The notes: generated by a model from the letters alone, not told the origin. 64,000 bases of DNA from Oscillospiraceae bacterium (GCA_015067315.1 SVMR01000007.1:1-64000), one strand, 5' to 3'. Shown: positions 1 to 7,415, counted from the stretch's first letter. Numbers and translations are program-made.

Positions 1-535
1 GATTCTTGATAACGAGCTTTTTGATTTTCAGAAAAAGCTCATCGAATATTTTACGAAAGAAGGAAAAACCTCGCTTCTTTCCTATTGTCTTGAACTTACA
101 ACAATTGCCGCTGCCTGCGAAGCCGATGAAGCGGCGAGGGATTTCTTTATATCCTCATATTCTTCGGAGATGGCGCTTGGTCTTATAAGGGAAAACGACA
201 CCGAAAAAACAAAAATGATTTTCGGCGAATATCATCCGGAATGGACGGACGAACAATGGGTCGCAACGGAAAATATTGTTTCTGGAATTGAATATGCAAC
301 CCTTATGACTTCGGAAGAAAACATTCCTCTGCCTTTGCAGATCGAAACCGCGCTTAACTCAATAATGATGCTTTACGGAGTTCCTGAGGAAACAAGAAAA
401 ATCAAGATCGAAAAAGTTTTTGCAACCGATTACCGCGCCCTTGGAAAAACCATTCTCGCCGAATTCAAAAAATATATCAACAGCATAAACGAAAAGAACC
501 TTAAACAGGCAATTAAGGAAAAATCGAAGAAATAA
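1..535 (+). CDS. TetR-like transcriptional regulator, C-terminal part (5' end outside window)
   Basis: The reading frame is open from base 2, so the gene starts to the left of the window; the first in-frame ATG (170) is internal. The visible 177 residues are helical and hydrophilic, with alternating helices typical of the ligand-binding and dimerisation domain of TetR-family repressors (phrases such as SLLSYCLELT and GKTILAEFKKYI). No DNA-binding helix-turn-helix is visible because it would lie in the missing N-terminus. A strong hairpin terminator follows directly. The family call rests on overall character rather than on a diagnostic motif, so it is moderate; another all-helical regulator is possible. 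Confidence 0.5.
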   Translation, partial: ILDNELFDFQKKLIEYFTKEGKTSLLSYCLELTTIAAACEADEAARDFFISSYSSEMALGLIRENDTEKTKMIFGEYHPEWTDEQWVATENIVSGIEYATLMTSEENIPLPLQIETALNSIMMLYGVPEETRKIKIEKVFATDYRALGKTILAEFKKYINSINEKNLKQAIKEKSKK

Positions 536-542
536 CAAAAAA

Positions 543-580
543 CGGATAGCCATTTTCCTCATGGCTATCCGCTTTTATTT
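543..580 (+). terminator. Rho-independent terminator
   Basis: An 11-bp perfect stem, CGGATAGCCAT with ATGGCTATCCG, has a 7-nt loop and is followed by CTTTTATTT. It ends the TetR-like gene. Confidence 0.85.
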
Positions 581-602
581 ACCCACTTTTTCGTGGTTTT
601 GG

Positions 603-689
603 TGGTGCCGGTGATGGGGGTCGAACCCACACGATATCGCTATCAACGGATTTTGAGTCCGTCACGTCTGCCAATTCCATCACACCGGC
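603..689 (-). tRNA. tRNA-Leu (anticodon CAA)
   Basis: Read on the minus strand this is a class II tRNA of 87 nt including an encoded CCA. The acceptor stem is GCCGGTG/CACCGGC. The anticodon stem ACGGA/TCCGT encloses loop CTCAAAA, giving anticodon CAA for leucine TTG codons. A long variable arm and the T-arm GGGTTCGACCC are present, as expected for Leu. Confidence 0.97.
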
Positions 690-702
690 GTTTTACCTTT
701 CT

Positions 703-730
703 ATTATACACGATTTTGGCGCAAATGCAA
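703..730 (-). promoter_or_regulatory. Promoter of tRNA-Leu(CAA)
   Basis: On the minus strand TTGCAT and TATAAT are separated by 16 bp, and the tRNA begins 14 nt after the -10. This fits a sigma-A promoter. Confidence 0.6.
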
Positions 731-735
731 GATTT

Positions 736-1419
736 TTATTTTGAAAAAGAAACGGGAACGGGTTTATCCGCATAAATTCTGTTGGCGGAAACCTTGCAGT
801 CAACGGCAAAAATTTCAACTCCGTTTTCGTATGCTTCAAAAAGCGCCTTCGCAAATTTCGGGTCTGTTTCGGAATTCGGCGCAAAAGAAAAACAGCTTTT
901 CATGGCTATCACAAAAAGAATGCAGGCGCGGAACCCCTTGTGCTTCGCTTCTATAAGTTCATAAAGATGCTTTGCGCCGCGTTCCGTCGGAGCATCCGGA
1001 AAGCGCGCTTCGCCCTCAATATTGAGGGTAACGCCTTTTACTTCAAGGAATATTTTGTCCGAATTATCCTCTATGTAAAAATCAAAACGGCTTTTTTCAA
1101 AAAAAGTTTCCGGTTTAACAAGTTTTGCACCGGGGAAAAGGGTCTTGATATATTCTCCGGCAACCTTGTTCGGAGCGATTGAATCGATGTTTATGATTTC
1201 GCCGTCGCTTCTGCGAACGCCGATAAGGTCAAATTTCGTCTTCCGTTCCGGGTTCTTTGCAGGGCAAAGAAAAACCTCCGCATCCGGGAGCAGAAGTTCC
1301 TTCATCCTTCCGGTGTTCATAACGTGGCAGATTTCCTCGTTGCCGTCAATTTCAACGTGGGCGATAAAACGGTTCGGGCGGCTTTTGAATTTTCCGGAAA
1401 CGACGTTTTCGTATTTCAT
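736..1419 (-). CDS. sfsA: SfsA family protein (DNA/RNA nuclease SfsA)
   Basis: This 227-aa protein matches SfsA throughout: an N-terminal OB-like part with the signature HVMNTGRMKELL (about residues 32-43), then the C-terminal nuclease-like core. That core carries the acidic/lysine pattern DFYIEDNS...FLEVKGVTL and the conserved FPDAPTERGAKHL (about 139-151). SfsA was first described as a sugar fermentation stimulation factor in E. coli; its molecular role remains unsettled, but the core is of the PD-(D/E)XK nuclease type. The ATG overlaps the stop of the upstream radical SAM gene in an ATGA junction, so the two are translationally coupled. Confidence 0.93.
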   Translation of the reverse strand: MKYENVVSGKFKSRPNRFIAHVEIDGNEEICHVMNTGRMKELLLPDAEVFLCPAKNPERKTKFDLIGVRRSDGEIINIDSIAPNKVAGEYIKTLFPGAKLVKPETFFEKSRFDFYIEDNSDKIFLEVKGVTLNIEGEARFPDAPTERGAKHLYELIEAKHKGFRACILFVIAMKSCFSFAPNSETDPKFAKALFEAYENGVEIFAVDCKVSANRIYADKPVPVSFSK

Positions 1420-2315
1420 AAACGTTCCCCCTGAATAAGACCGTCTTTTTCAAAAGCGGAATTTATTGCGTTGAGCACCCTCTTTTTATCGGCGGACCAA
1501 AGTGGCGCGACAAGATGTTTTTTGCTTCCGTCGCCGGTAAGGCGGTGAATCGTCATTCGTGGAGGAAGGCGGCGGATACATTCTTCAAGAATACTTATGT
1601 ATTCATCCAGATCAAGAACCCTGAATTTTTCTGCCTCGTAATCTTTCGCAAGATCCGTTCCGGAAAGAACATGGAGAAGCTGGAGCTTTATTCCGTCGGC
1701 GCCGCTTTTTCCGATATATTCCGCGGTTTTAAAAATCATTTCCGGAGTTTCGCCCGGAAGACCGATTATCATATGAACGATTACGTAAATTCCCGCATCT
1801 TTAAGGCGCTTTACCGCCGAATCGAAAACCGGAAGTTCATATCCCCGGCGGATATATTCCGCTGTTTCCGGATGGATTGTCTGAAGACCCAGTTCCACCC
1901 AGACCGGTTTTGTTTTATTGAGTTTTGAAAGCAGCCCGATCACATCATCCGGAAGACAGTCCGGTCTTGTTCCGATTGAAAGAGCGACTATATCCGGATG
2001 GCTTATTGCTTCAGAAAAAAGTTTTTCCAGATAGGGAACCGGGGCATAGGTGTTTGTATAGCTTTGAAAATATGCGATATATTTTCCGGAAGGGTTTTTC
2101 TTTTCAACCCTCGCCTTCGCTTTTTCAATCTGCTCAAAAATGTTTCCGGAAGGTTTTTCGGCAAAATCCCCGGAACCGCCAAGGCAGAAAATACAGCCGC
2201 CCTTTCCGATTTTTCCGTCCCTGTTCGGGCAGGAAAAGCCGCCTTCGAGAGCGAGTTTATAGACTTTTTCTCCGAATTTTTCGCGCAGTTCTTCGTTAAG
2301 CGAACGGTATGCCAA
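1416..2315 (-). CDS. ytqA: Radical SAM protein of the TIGR01212 family (YtqA/YhcC-like)
   Basis: A 299-aa radical SAM enzyme. The iron-sulfur cluster motif is of the spaced family type, C-P-N-R-D followed by GGCIFC (residues about 30-45). Later come GTRPDCLPDD and the GLQT motif characteristic of the SPASM-less TIGR01212 group. Family members YtqA and YhcC are conserved, but their substrate is not firmly known. The start is a TTG preceded at a good distance by AAAGGGGG, and no ATG fits. It is the first gene of a two-gene operon with sfsA. A tandem TTAAGA-type site lies just upstream (2344-2366). Confidence 0.9.
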   Translation of the reverse strand: MAYRSLNEELREKFGEKVYKLALEGGFSCPNRDGKIGKGGCIFCLGGSGDFAEKPSGNIFEQIEKAKARVEKKNPSGKYIAYFQSYTNTYAPVPYLEKLFSEAISHPDIVALSIGTRPDCLPDDVIGLLSKLNKTKPVWVELGLQTIHPETAEYIRRGYELPVFDSAVKRLKDAGIYVIVHMIIGLPGETPEMIFKTAEYIGKSGADGIKLQLLHVLSGTDLAKDYEAEKFRVLDLDEYISILEECIRRLPPRMTIHRLTGDGSKKHLVAPLWSADKKRVLNAINSAFEKDGLIQGERL

Positions 2316-2343
2316 AAGGAATCCCCCTTTCCGGAAAAATTTA

Positions 2344-2366
2344 ATAAAATCTTAAAATTATCTTAC
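2344..2366 (-). promoter_or_regulatory. Candidate response-regulator site (tandem TAAGA repeats) upstream of ytqA-sfsA
   Basis: On the minus strand TAAGA recurs with an 11-bp period, followed by TTTTATT. Nearly the same arrangement lies upstream of the glycosyltransferase gene at 30562-30592. OmpR-type regulators bind such direct repeats one helical turn apart. The assignment is inference. Confidence 0.35.
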
Positions 2367-2418
2367 CACAAAATGCGTTTACTTTTCCATAGAAAAGGGA
2401 TATAATTTTTTTAAAAAG

Positions 2419-2740
2419 AGGCCCTTGTTAAAGGGGGCTGGATTTCCTCAGCCTCCCCTATCAGGGGAGGTGGATTTTTCGGCGGCAAGCCGCCGGAAAA
2501 GACGGAAGGGTGGTTCCGTTTTTTTGCGGAACGTTGGGGACGACGTTCCCTACGGTGGTGCGGAAGGCTTAAAACACTTTCAATTTATAATTTTGCATTA
2601 TGCATTTTGCATTAAAAAGGAATCCCTCCACCATCTTCGATGGTCCCCCTCCCTTTAGGCAAGGGAGGCTAATGCCTTCCGGGAAACCTTTTTTTGCGGA
2701 CGACCACATAGGGTCGCCCCTACGGAGTTCTAATTAACTT
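2419..2740. repeat. Dispersed palindromic repeat block 1
   Basis: This gene-free stretch holds several modules that recur across the window. They include the CCTCCCCT/AGGGGAGG hairpin, the GGAACG-GACG-CGTTCC palindrome followed by CTACGG, an AT-rich GCATTATGCAT run, a CTCCCTT..AAGGGAG hairpin, and GGGTCGCCCCTACGG at the right end. Confidence 0.85.
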
Positions 2741-2797
2741 GCAGCTTGCAACATTTGCGAATTTTTTGCGTCTTTATATATGAAAGGAGGTTTTGCC

Positions 2798-3856
2798 ATG
2801 AAAACTTTTTCCCTTCTTGCATATACTTTTTCACATTTTGCGGTGGATTATCTTTGCTTCTGGATTTTGTTCGGATATTTTTCCGCGGAAATTTCCGGAA
2901 CGGAAAGGGCGTTCGGCTTTATCCTCTATAATTTAATCGCCTTCGGTTTGCAGATGATAATCGGCGCATATTGCGACGAGCACAGGAGATTTCCTTCCTC
3001 CGCTCTCGGATGTGTTCTTGTTCTTGCCGCGGTTTTGCTTTCCCCGTTCGCGCCCCGGGTTTCCCTTTGCATAACCGCCCTCGGAAACGCGTTTTTCCAT
3101 GTGGGCGGCGGAATCGACAGCCTTGTTCATTCCGGCGGAAAACTTTCCCGAAGCGGAATTTTTGTTTCCGCAGGCGCCCTCGGCGTTGTTCTCGGAACTC
3201 TTCACGGAACGAAAATCGGGATGAACGATTTCAACCCGGTTCTTTTGATTGCGCCCGCTCTTCTTGCGGTTTTCTGCGCGGTGATTTGCTTTTTTGCGAA
3301 CAAAAAAGCGCCTTTGCTTGAAGACTGCGATATTTCCGGAATTGCGGACAAAAAAACCGGAATCTGGATCGTTCTCGGTCTTGCGCTTCTTTCCGTCGTA
3401 ATCCGCTCCTTCGGCGGAACGGCGATTCCCATGGAATGGAAAACAACCATGAAACTCGGGCTTGTTTCCGGCTTTGCCGCCTTCTTCGGAAAATTCATCG
3501 GCGGTTTTGCGGCGGATTTTTTCGGCGCAAGGCGCACCGGAATCATAACTCTTCTTGCTTCGCTTCCGCTTCTTGTTTTCGGAAGCGGAAATATGATTGT
3601 TTCCGCGGCGGGAATCGTTCTTTTCAATATGACCATGCCCATAACTCTCGGAATCTGCGCCGAAAGGCTTCCGAAGAACCCGGGAATTGCCTTCGGTTTA
3701 ACAACCGCGGCGCTTCTTTTGGGCGCGGTTCCAAGCTTTTTTGCCGTTGTTTCCGGAAAAATCTTCCTGCTTGTTCCGGCAGTTCTTGTTTCCGCCGCCT
3801 GCATTTATTTTTCCGCGGAAAACAAAAAATCCGTTTTGGAGGCGCATAAAAAATGA
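2798..3856 (+). CDS. MFS-like polytopic membrane protein heading the micro-protein operon
   Basis: A 352-aa, very hydrophobic protein with roughly ten to eleven membrane spans and a short basic cytoplasmic loop in the middle (NKKAPLL...DKK). This layout resembles a major facilitator superfamily transporter. A conserved-looking GKFIGGFAADFFGARRTG motif (about 231-248) fits the MFS loop between spans with the GxxxDxxGxRR pattern. I chose ATG 2798 because AAAGGAGG sits 7 nt before it; the upstream ATG at 2780 overlaps that ribosome binding site. Its stop overlaps the start of the first micro-protein (ATGA), so the operon is translationally coupled. Substrate unknown. Confidence 0.75.
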   Translation: MKTFSLLAYTFSHFAVDYLCFWILFGYFSAEISGTERAFGFILYNLIAFGLQMIIGAYCDEHRRFPSSALGCVLVLAAVLLSPFAPRVSLCITALGNAFFHVGGGIDSLVHSGGKLSRSGIFVSAGALGVVLGTLHGTKIGMNDFNPVLLIAPALLAVFCAVICFFANKKAPLLEDCDISGIADKKTGIWIVLGLALLSVVIRSFGGTAIPMEWKTTMKLGLVSGFAAFFGKFIGGFAADFFGARRTGIITLLASLPLLVFGSGNMIVSAAGIVLFNMTMPITLGICAERLPKNPGIAFGLTTAALLLGAVPSFFAVVSGKIFLLVPAVLVSAACIYFSAENKKSVLEAHKK

Positions 3857-3999
3857 TTTTTCTCGACGTCGCGCCCCTTTGGGTTCCCTATGCTTTTCTT
3901 GCGGGCGGTTTTCTTGCCGTCGGCGCAATCGCCGCAGGAATTGTTTTTATAGCCGTAAAGCTTATTAAAAAAGCCATTTCGAAAAATAAGGAGGAATAA
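3853..3999 (+). CDS. Single-span micro-protein 1 of the tandem array (48 aa)
   Basis: A 48-residue protein starting in an ATGA overlap with the MFS-like gene. Layout: N-terminal box MIFLDVAPL, a short linker, one hydrophobic span rich in Gly, Ala, Ile and Val (about residues 14-37), then a basic tail (KLIKKAISKNK). The positive-inside rule puts the N-terminus outside. It has no signal peptide and no recognised domain. Its last codons contain the AAGGAGG that serves the next gene, so reading and start sites interlock. It is related in layout and N-terminal box to the next five genes. Confidence 0.8.
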   Translation: MIFLDVAPLWVPYAFLAGGFLAVGAIAAGIVFIAVKLIKKAISKNKEE

Positions 4000-4002
4000 A
4001 AA

Positions 4003-4158
4003 ATGTATCTTCTTGACGTTGCGGTAGGCCCGATGTATGCGGTAATCGGCGGAACTTTTCTTCTGATTGCTCTTGTTGTTGCCGGAATTGTTTTCGGCGC
4101 GGTTAAACTTATTCAGTTTGCGGTACGCAAAAACAAAAAAGGAGAGAATGAAAAATGA
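4003..4158 (+). CDS. Single-span micro-protein 2 of the tandem array (51 aa)
   Basis: A 51-residue protein with N-terminal box MYLLDVAVG, one membrane span (about 13-37) and a basic tail (VRKNKKGENEK). The ATG lies 3 nt after the previous stop and is served by AAGGAGG inside the previous gene. The stop overlaps the next start as ATGA. Sequence similarity to micro-protein 1 is clearest in LLDVA and in the end of the span (GIVFxAVKLI). Function unknown. Confidence 0.8.
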   Translation: MYLLDVAVGPMYAVIGGTFLLIALVVAGIVFGAVKLIQFAVRKNKKGENEK

Positions 4159-4304
4159 GATATTTTCTTGACCTTATACTTCCCGAAGGCGAAGCTGTTG
4201 CGGAAATTGCAAAAGAACCTTCCGTTCTTCCCTATGTTCTCGGGATCGGAATCGGCGCGGCGGCAATTATCCTTATTGTTAAAGCGATCAAAAACAAAAA
4301 ATAA
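4155..4304 (+). CDS. Single-span micro-protein 3 of the tandem array (49 aa)
   Basis: A 49-residue protein beginning MRYFLDLILP. It has an acidic linker (EGEAVAEIAKEPS), a span (about 25-43) and the tail KAIKNKK. It starts in an ATGA overlap, with AAAGGAGAG upstream inside the previous gene. The acidic linker would face outside and the lysine tail inside. Function unknown; it shares box, layout and tail with its neighbours. Confidence 0.8.
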   Translation: MRYFLDLILPEGEAVAEIAKEPSVLPYVLGIGIGAAAIILIVKAIKNKK

Positions 4305-4317
4305 GGGGGAGAAAAAA

Positions 4318-4467
4318 TTGAAAATCCTTCTCGATCTTGCGCCTCTTCCCCAGGAAATTGAAGCGCTTGAAAAATCTTCCGGCGCCGCGGCAATAATCAT
4401 CGTTGCGGCGGTAATCGTTCTTGCGGCGGTTCTTATTCTTTCCGGAATCCGCAAAAACAGAAAATAA
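4318..4467 (+). CDS. Single-span micro-protein 4 of the tandem array (49 aa)
   Basis: A 49-residue protein starting at TTG 4318, placed 6-7 nt after AAGGGGGAG; the longer open frame upstream lacks a start with a binding site. It has the box MKILLDLAPL, an acidic linker (PQEIEALEKSSG), one span (about 22-43) and the tail IRKNRK. Together with micro-proteins 5 and 6 it gives the clearest consensus for the box, MxILLDLxP. Confidence 0.8.
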   Translation: MKILLDLAPLPQEIEALEKSSGAAAIIIVAAVIVLAAVLILSGIRKNRK

Positions 4468-4479
4468 GGAGGGCGCATT

Positions 4480-4626
4480 ATGAAAATTTTACTTGACCTT
4501 GTTTCCGTAAGCCCCATTGAAATTGCGGCGGATATGTTTTCGCTTTTTGCGCCCTGGATTATCGGCGGCGCGGTTGTAATTGCCGCCGTTGTTCTTATTG
4601 TTAAAGCTGTCCGAAAGAAAAAATAA
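4480..4626 (+). CDS. Single-span micro-protein 5 of the tandem array (48 aa)
   Basis: A 48-residue protein with the box MKILLDLVS, an acidic segment (PIEIAADMF), a span (about 22-41) and the tail VKAVRKKK. AAGGAGGG stands 6-7 nt before the ATG. Its first seven residues are identical to micro-protein 4, which supports origin by tandem duplication. Confidence 0.8.
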   Translation: MKILLDLVSVSPIEIAADMFSLFAPWIIGGAVVIAAVVLIVKAVRKKK

Positions 4627-4641
4627 GGGGTTTTTAAAAAA

Positions 4642-4785
4642 ATGAATATTCTTCTTGATCTTGTTCCAATCGAGCAGGAGATTCCTTCCGTTTCGGCGGA
4701 TTCCGTAATCACCGGAATAATCGTCGCAGCGGCGGTCGCTCTTCTTGCGGTTGCATTCATCCTCGGAAAAATCAAAAAGGACTGA
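4642..4785 (+). CDS. Single-span micro-protein 6 of the tandem array (47 aa)
   Basis: A 47-residue protein with the box MNILLDLVPI, an acidic linker (EQEIPSVSAD), a span (about 21-41) and the tail GKIKKD. The upstream site (AAGGGGTTT) is weaker than that of the other members, suggesting lower or coupled translation. Confidence 0.75.
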   Translation: MNILLDLVPIEQEIPSVSADSVITGIIVAAAVALLAVAFILGKIKKD

Positions 4786-4793
4786 AAAGAAAA

Positions 4794-4934
4794 ATGAAAT
4801 ATTCGTATCTTCCGGAAGCAAAAAACGATTTTTCCTTCGCTTTGCTCGGTTCAAAAGCGGAAATTATTCTTTCATCCCTTGCAATTATCGCCGGAATTGC
4901 TATAATTATATTTATTGCAAAACGTAAAAAATAA
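4794..4934 (+). CDS. Single-span micro-protein 7 of the tandem array, diverged (46 aa)
   Basis: A 46-residue protein, MKYSYLPEAK at the N-terminus, which lacks the LLDL box. It keeps the overall plan: a polar, partly acidic N-terminus, one span (about 23-41) and the tail AKRKK. It begins 8 nt after the previous stop with only a weak AAAAGAAAA before it. It is the least certain member, but continuous codon character and the downstream AAGGAG for the next gene support it. Confidence 0.7.
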   Translation: MKYSYLPEAKNDFSFALLGSKAEIILSSLAIIAGIAIIIFIAKRKK

Positions 4935-4948
4935 GGAGATTTTTCAAA

Positions 4949-5227
4949 ATGGGCAATTCCATAGCTGTTCTTATAGGCACTTCGCTTCTTTCCTTCGCTC
5001 TTATAACTCTTGTTTTCTTCGGTCTTAAAGCCCTTAACAAAAGAAAACATCCGGATAAGGACGAAATCAAGGAAACAAACCGCCAGAGAAGAGAGCGCGA
5101 AAAACTTAAACGCCAGACAACCGAAAAAGTCACCGCTTATATGAAAGGTGAAAAATCGAAAGACAGCGAAAACGTTCCCAACGGAAAGCGCTGCGGAAAA
5201 TATAAGAAGAAAAACAAAAAGAAATGA
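4949..5227 (+). CDS. Small membrane protein with long basic tail (92 aa)
   Basis: One N-terminal span (about residues 5-27) is followed by some 65 very basic, charged residues with a probable coiled-coil character (ETNRQRREREKLKRQ) and a KYKKKNKKK end. The topology would put the basic tail in the cytoplasm. AAGGAG lies 10 nt before the ATG, and the stop overlaps the next start as ATGA. It has the micro-protein plan with an enlarged cytoplasmic tail, so it could be the intracellular partner or anchor of the array. No family recognised. Confidence 0.75.
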   Translation: MGNSIAVLIGTSLLSFALITLVFFGLKALNKRKHPDKDEIKETNRQRREREKLKRQTTEKVTAYMKGEKSKDSENVPNGKRCGKYKKKNKKK

Positions 5228-5568
5228 GCATTGTTTTAATCCTTCTGCGAAACCTTCTGCTGACGGTGCTCATTGAAGGGGTGCTGGTGCTCGTTTTTGT
5301 CCGGAAGAAAGAAACCCTTTATCACAGCGTGCTCGTCAATATGCTGACGAACCCTTTGGTGAATCTTTTACTGATTTTCTGGGCAAATTTTGCGCCGTTT
5401 CAAAAAGTTCCGTGGTTTTATTTCGTCACAGCTTTTCTTGAAATTGCGGCGGTTTCAACCGAATGGATACTCTATTATAGAATGGGGGATTTCGGCATTA
5501 AAAAGGCGTTTTTTGCCTCTTTTCTGCTGAACGCCGCAAGCTATTCCTTCGGACTTTTAATCGGATAG
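5224..5568 (+). CDS. Four-span membrane protein closing the operon (114 aa)
   Basis: A 114-aa hydrophobic protein with about four spans; the central phrase is RKKETLYHSVLVNMLTNPLVN. Its start overlaps the previous stop (ATGA). Codon choice differs from the rest of the operon: CTG, CTC and GTG are frequent here, whereas CTT and GTT dominate before it. A strong bidirectional terminator follows. No known function; genes of this general look occur next to small membrane proteins in Clostridia, which is recollection and not a search result. Confidence 0.75.
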   Translation: MSIVLILLRNLLLTVLIEGVLVLVFVRKKETLYHSVLVNMLTNPLVNLLLIFWANFAPFQKVPWFYFVTAFLEIAAVSTEWILYYRMGDFGIKKAFFASFLLNAASYSFGLLIG

Positions 5569-5573
5569 AAAGC

Positions 5574-5610
5574 AAAATGAGCACCGCGTCAAAGACGCGG
5601 TGCTCATTTT
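5574..5610. terminator. Bidirectional terminator with TGAGCAC arms
   Basis: A perfect 17-bp stem (AAAATGAGCACCGCGTC and its complement) has a 3-nt loop. The A and T runs allow function in both directions for the converging operons. The arms carry the recurring word TGAGCAC. Confidence 0.92.
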
Positions 5611-6450
5611 TTATTCGTTGATTATCACATATTCATCCCCGAGGAAGCCTTCATAGGTTGTAACGGTGACCCTGTCGCCGATTTCGAGAGAACGGTAAAA
5701 ACTGCTGCTTATTTTAAACTCGGTCTTACTTCCGTTATAATCAACCGCTATATAATAGGTATCTCTGTTTTTTGAACCTTCCGAAATACGCTTGTTTTCA
5801 ATTTCCACAGTCTGCGAAATTCCTTCGGAAGTATCAAACATATAGTTTATTACCGGCATTGTTAAAAACAGCGCCGCGGCGCAAAAAAATGTCGCGATCA
5901 AAAGGAAGGAATCATTTTTCAGTTCCGGAACATAGATATATCCTTTTTTTGAAAGCGCAAGCAGCAAAAACCAACAGATAAATGCAAAACCGAACGGAAC
6001 CAGCAAGTATTTTTTCCCTTCACCAAGAATATTTATCTTCCGCGAAAGAATAGCCACCTGAAAAAGAAGATAAGCTGCAGAAAACCAAAGTGAAAGGCAG
6101 AGCCTTTCTCTTAAAAAAAGATTCCATGTCGCGGCAAAAACAAGAATCAGAAATACTGAAAATATTCCTATGCAGTCGATTCTTCCGGATTTGGAAAAAT
6201 ATTCAAACCACGGAAGCGCCGCCGCACAGGAAAAAGCGATTTTTCCGATAATTGCGTGTTCTTCCTTTGCAAGGAAACCAAGATAGATAAAAATTGCGCT
6301 TTCCGCAATTCTGCTTCCGATTATCCAAAGGGCGGTTTCCCGGAATTCTCTCATTGCAGGAGTTGCCCAAATAAAAATTCCCGCAAGAACAAGAACAGGA
6401 ATAAATATCGGAAACGGCAAATTTATTTTCTTCTGTTTTTTCGTTGCCAA
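5611..6450 (-). CDS. Polytopic membrane protein with C-terminal soluble domain, unknown
   Basis: A 279-aa protein: a basic N-terminus (KKQKKIN), about seven membrane spans up to residue 205, then about 70 soluble residues. The soluble part (TYYIAVDYNGSKTEFKISS...IGDRVTVTTYEGFLG) looks like a small beta-barrel, similar in style to the extracytoplasmic domain of DUF3592-type proteins. It stands alone between a terminator and the pseudouridine synthase gene. Function unknown. Confidence 0.65.
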   Translation of the reverse strand: MATKKQKKINLPFPIFIPVLVLAGIFIWATPAMREFRETALWIIGSRIAESAIFIYLGFLAKEEHAIIGKIAFSCAAALPWFEYFSKSGRIDCIGIFSVFLILVFAATWNLFLRERLCLSLWFSAAYLLFQVAILSRKINILGEGKKYLLVPFGFAFICWFLLLALSKKGYIYVPELKNDSFLLIATFFCAAALFLTMPVINYMFDTSEGISQTVEIENKRISEGSKNRDTYYIAVDYNGSKTEFKISSSFYRSLEIGDRVTVTTYEGFLGDEYVIINE

Positions 6451-6505
6451 AACAATCGCTCCTTTTTTGGGACGGATAATATCCGCCCATACGGTGAAAT
6501 TACAA

Positions 6506-7168
6506 TCAAATCAAAGATTTTATATCGAAAAGGTTCCAGGGATATTCTTCCGGCGGGAAAGAAAGCGCTTCAACGGATTCGCCGGTGATCGGGTGTTTGA
6601 ATGCAAGGCGGCGGCTCCAAAGGGCGGTTTCGCAGCGGTTGTCGCGGCTTCCGTATTTTCCGTCGCCCAGAAGGGGCATTTTTCTGCTTGCGAACTGAAC
6701 TCGTACCTGGTGGGTGCGGCCGGTATGGAGTTTTACAAGAACAAGAGAGATTTTTCCGTGCTCCGGATGTTCCGCTGTACCGAGAACTTTATATTCAAGG
6801 CTTGCGAATTTAACTCCTTTTCGTTCGCGTTTTACAACAAAAGTTTTGTTCTTTTGGGAATCCTTGAAAAGAAGGTCTTCGAAAACGCCTTCCGGTTCTT
6901 CCGGAACACCTTTTATCACGGCGATATATTCCTTTTCAAATTCGCGCTTCTGGATTTCTTCGGAAAGTTTTCCGGTTGCTTTCTGCATTTTTGAAAGCAC
7001 CATTGCGCCGCCGGTGTTTCTGTCAAGGCGATGGACAAGGAAGCAGGGTTTGCAGACGTGGTTCGAGGCAAGGGTTACTATATCTTCGCCGCCCGGACCC
7101 GGTTCCGAAAGGACGTTCGCCGGTTTTTCAACGATTATGATAAATTTATCTTCATAAAGAACTTTCAT
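6506..7168 (-). CDS. RluA-family RNA pseudouridine synthase
   Basis: A 220-aa catalytic domain of the RluA type, without an S4 domain. The active-site motif is HRLDRNTGG (about residues 46-54), whose aspartate is the catalytic residue. Also seen are the family phrases KEYIAVIKG, GRTHQVRVQFA and PLLGDGKYG. It isomerises uridine in rRNA or tRNA; the target cannot be told from sequence. Start ATG 7168 was preferred over the longer frame because AAAGGAG lies 9 nt upstream. The longer frame would run back into repeat sequence. Confidence 0.9.
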   Translation of the reverse strand: MKVLYEDKFIIIVEKPANVLSEPGPGGEDIVTLASNHVCKPCFLVHRLDRNTGGAMVLSKMQKATGKLSEEIQKREFEKEYIAVIKGVPEEPEGVFEDLLFKDSQKNKTFVVKRERKGVKFASLEYKVLGTAEHPEHGKISLVLVKLHTGRTHQVRVQFASRKMPLLGDGKYGSRDNRCETALWSRRLAFKHPITGESVEALSFPPEEYPWNLFDIKSLI

Positions 7169-7187
7169 AAAGCATACTCCTTTTTTG

Positions 7188-7415
7188 GTCGGACAGGGGT
7201 TGTCCCTCATCCGTCTGCTTCGCAGAGAGTTTCCTCATCAGAGGAAGGCTCCCCTCCGGAAATCTTTTTTTACGGGCGACCACACAGGGTCGCCCCTACG
7301 GCGATTCCGTTAATATCGACGGCAGACTTAAGATTGGACGGGGTTAAAATCCCTCAGTCACGGCAAATCCGTGAGAGCTTCCTTTGCGCAAGGAAGCCTT
7401 TTTATATTATCACAT
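7188..7415. repeat. Dispersed palindromic repeat block 2
   Basis: Fills most of the gap between the pseudouridine synthase and the GTPase gene. Modules seen: CCTCATCCGTC, a GGGCGACC-N-GGTCGCCC palindrome joined to CCTACGG, AATCCCTCAGTCACG, and a CTTCCTTTGCGCAAGGAAG hairpin followed by TTTTTAT. Confidence 0.8.

Noticed and set aside
2425..2658. 77-codon frame in repeat block 1 and similar frames in other blocks
   Set aside because: The same translated phrases appear in every copy of the repeat modules in several frames, so they are not genes.
4168..4467. A single 99-aa protein instead of micro-proteins 3 and 4
   Set aside because: The 99-codon frame starts inside micro-protein 3 in another frame without a binding site. 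The TTG at 4318 has AAGGGGGAG and gives a peptide matching its neighbours.
3853..4934. LPXTG-anchored or leaderless-bacteriocin array as a firm call
   Set aside because: No LPXTG motif is present, and the acidic N-terminal halves do not fit known cationic leaderless bacteriocins; kept only as an alternative idea.
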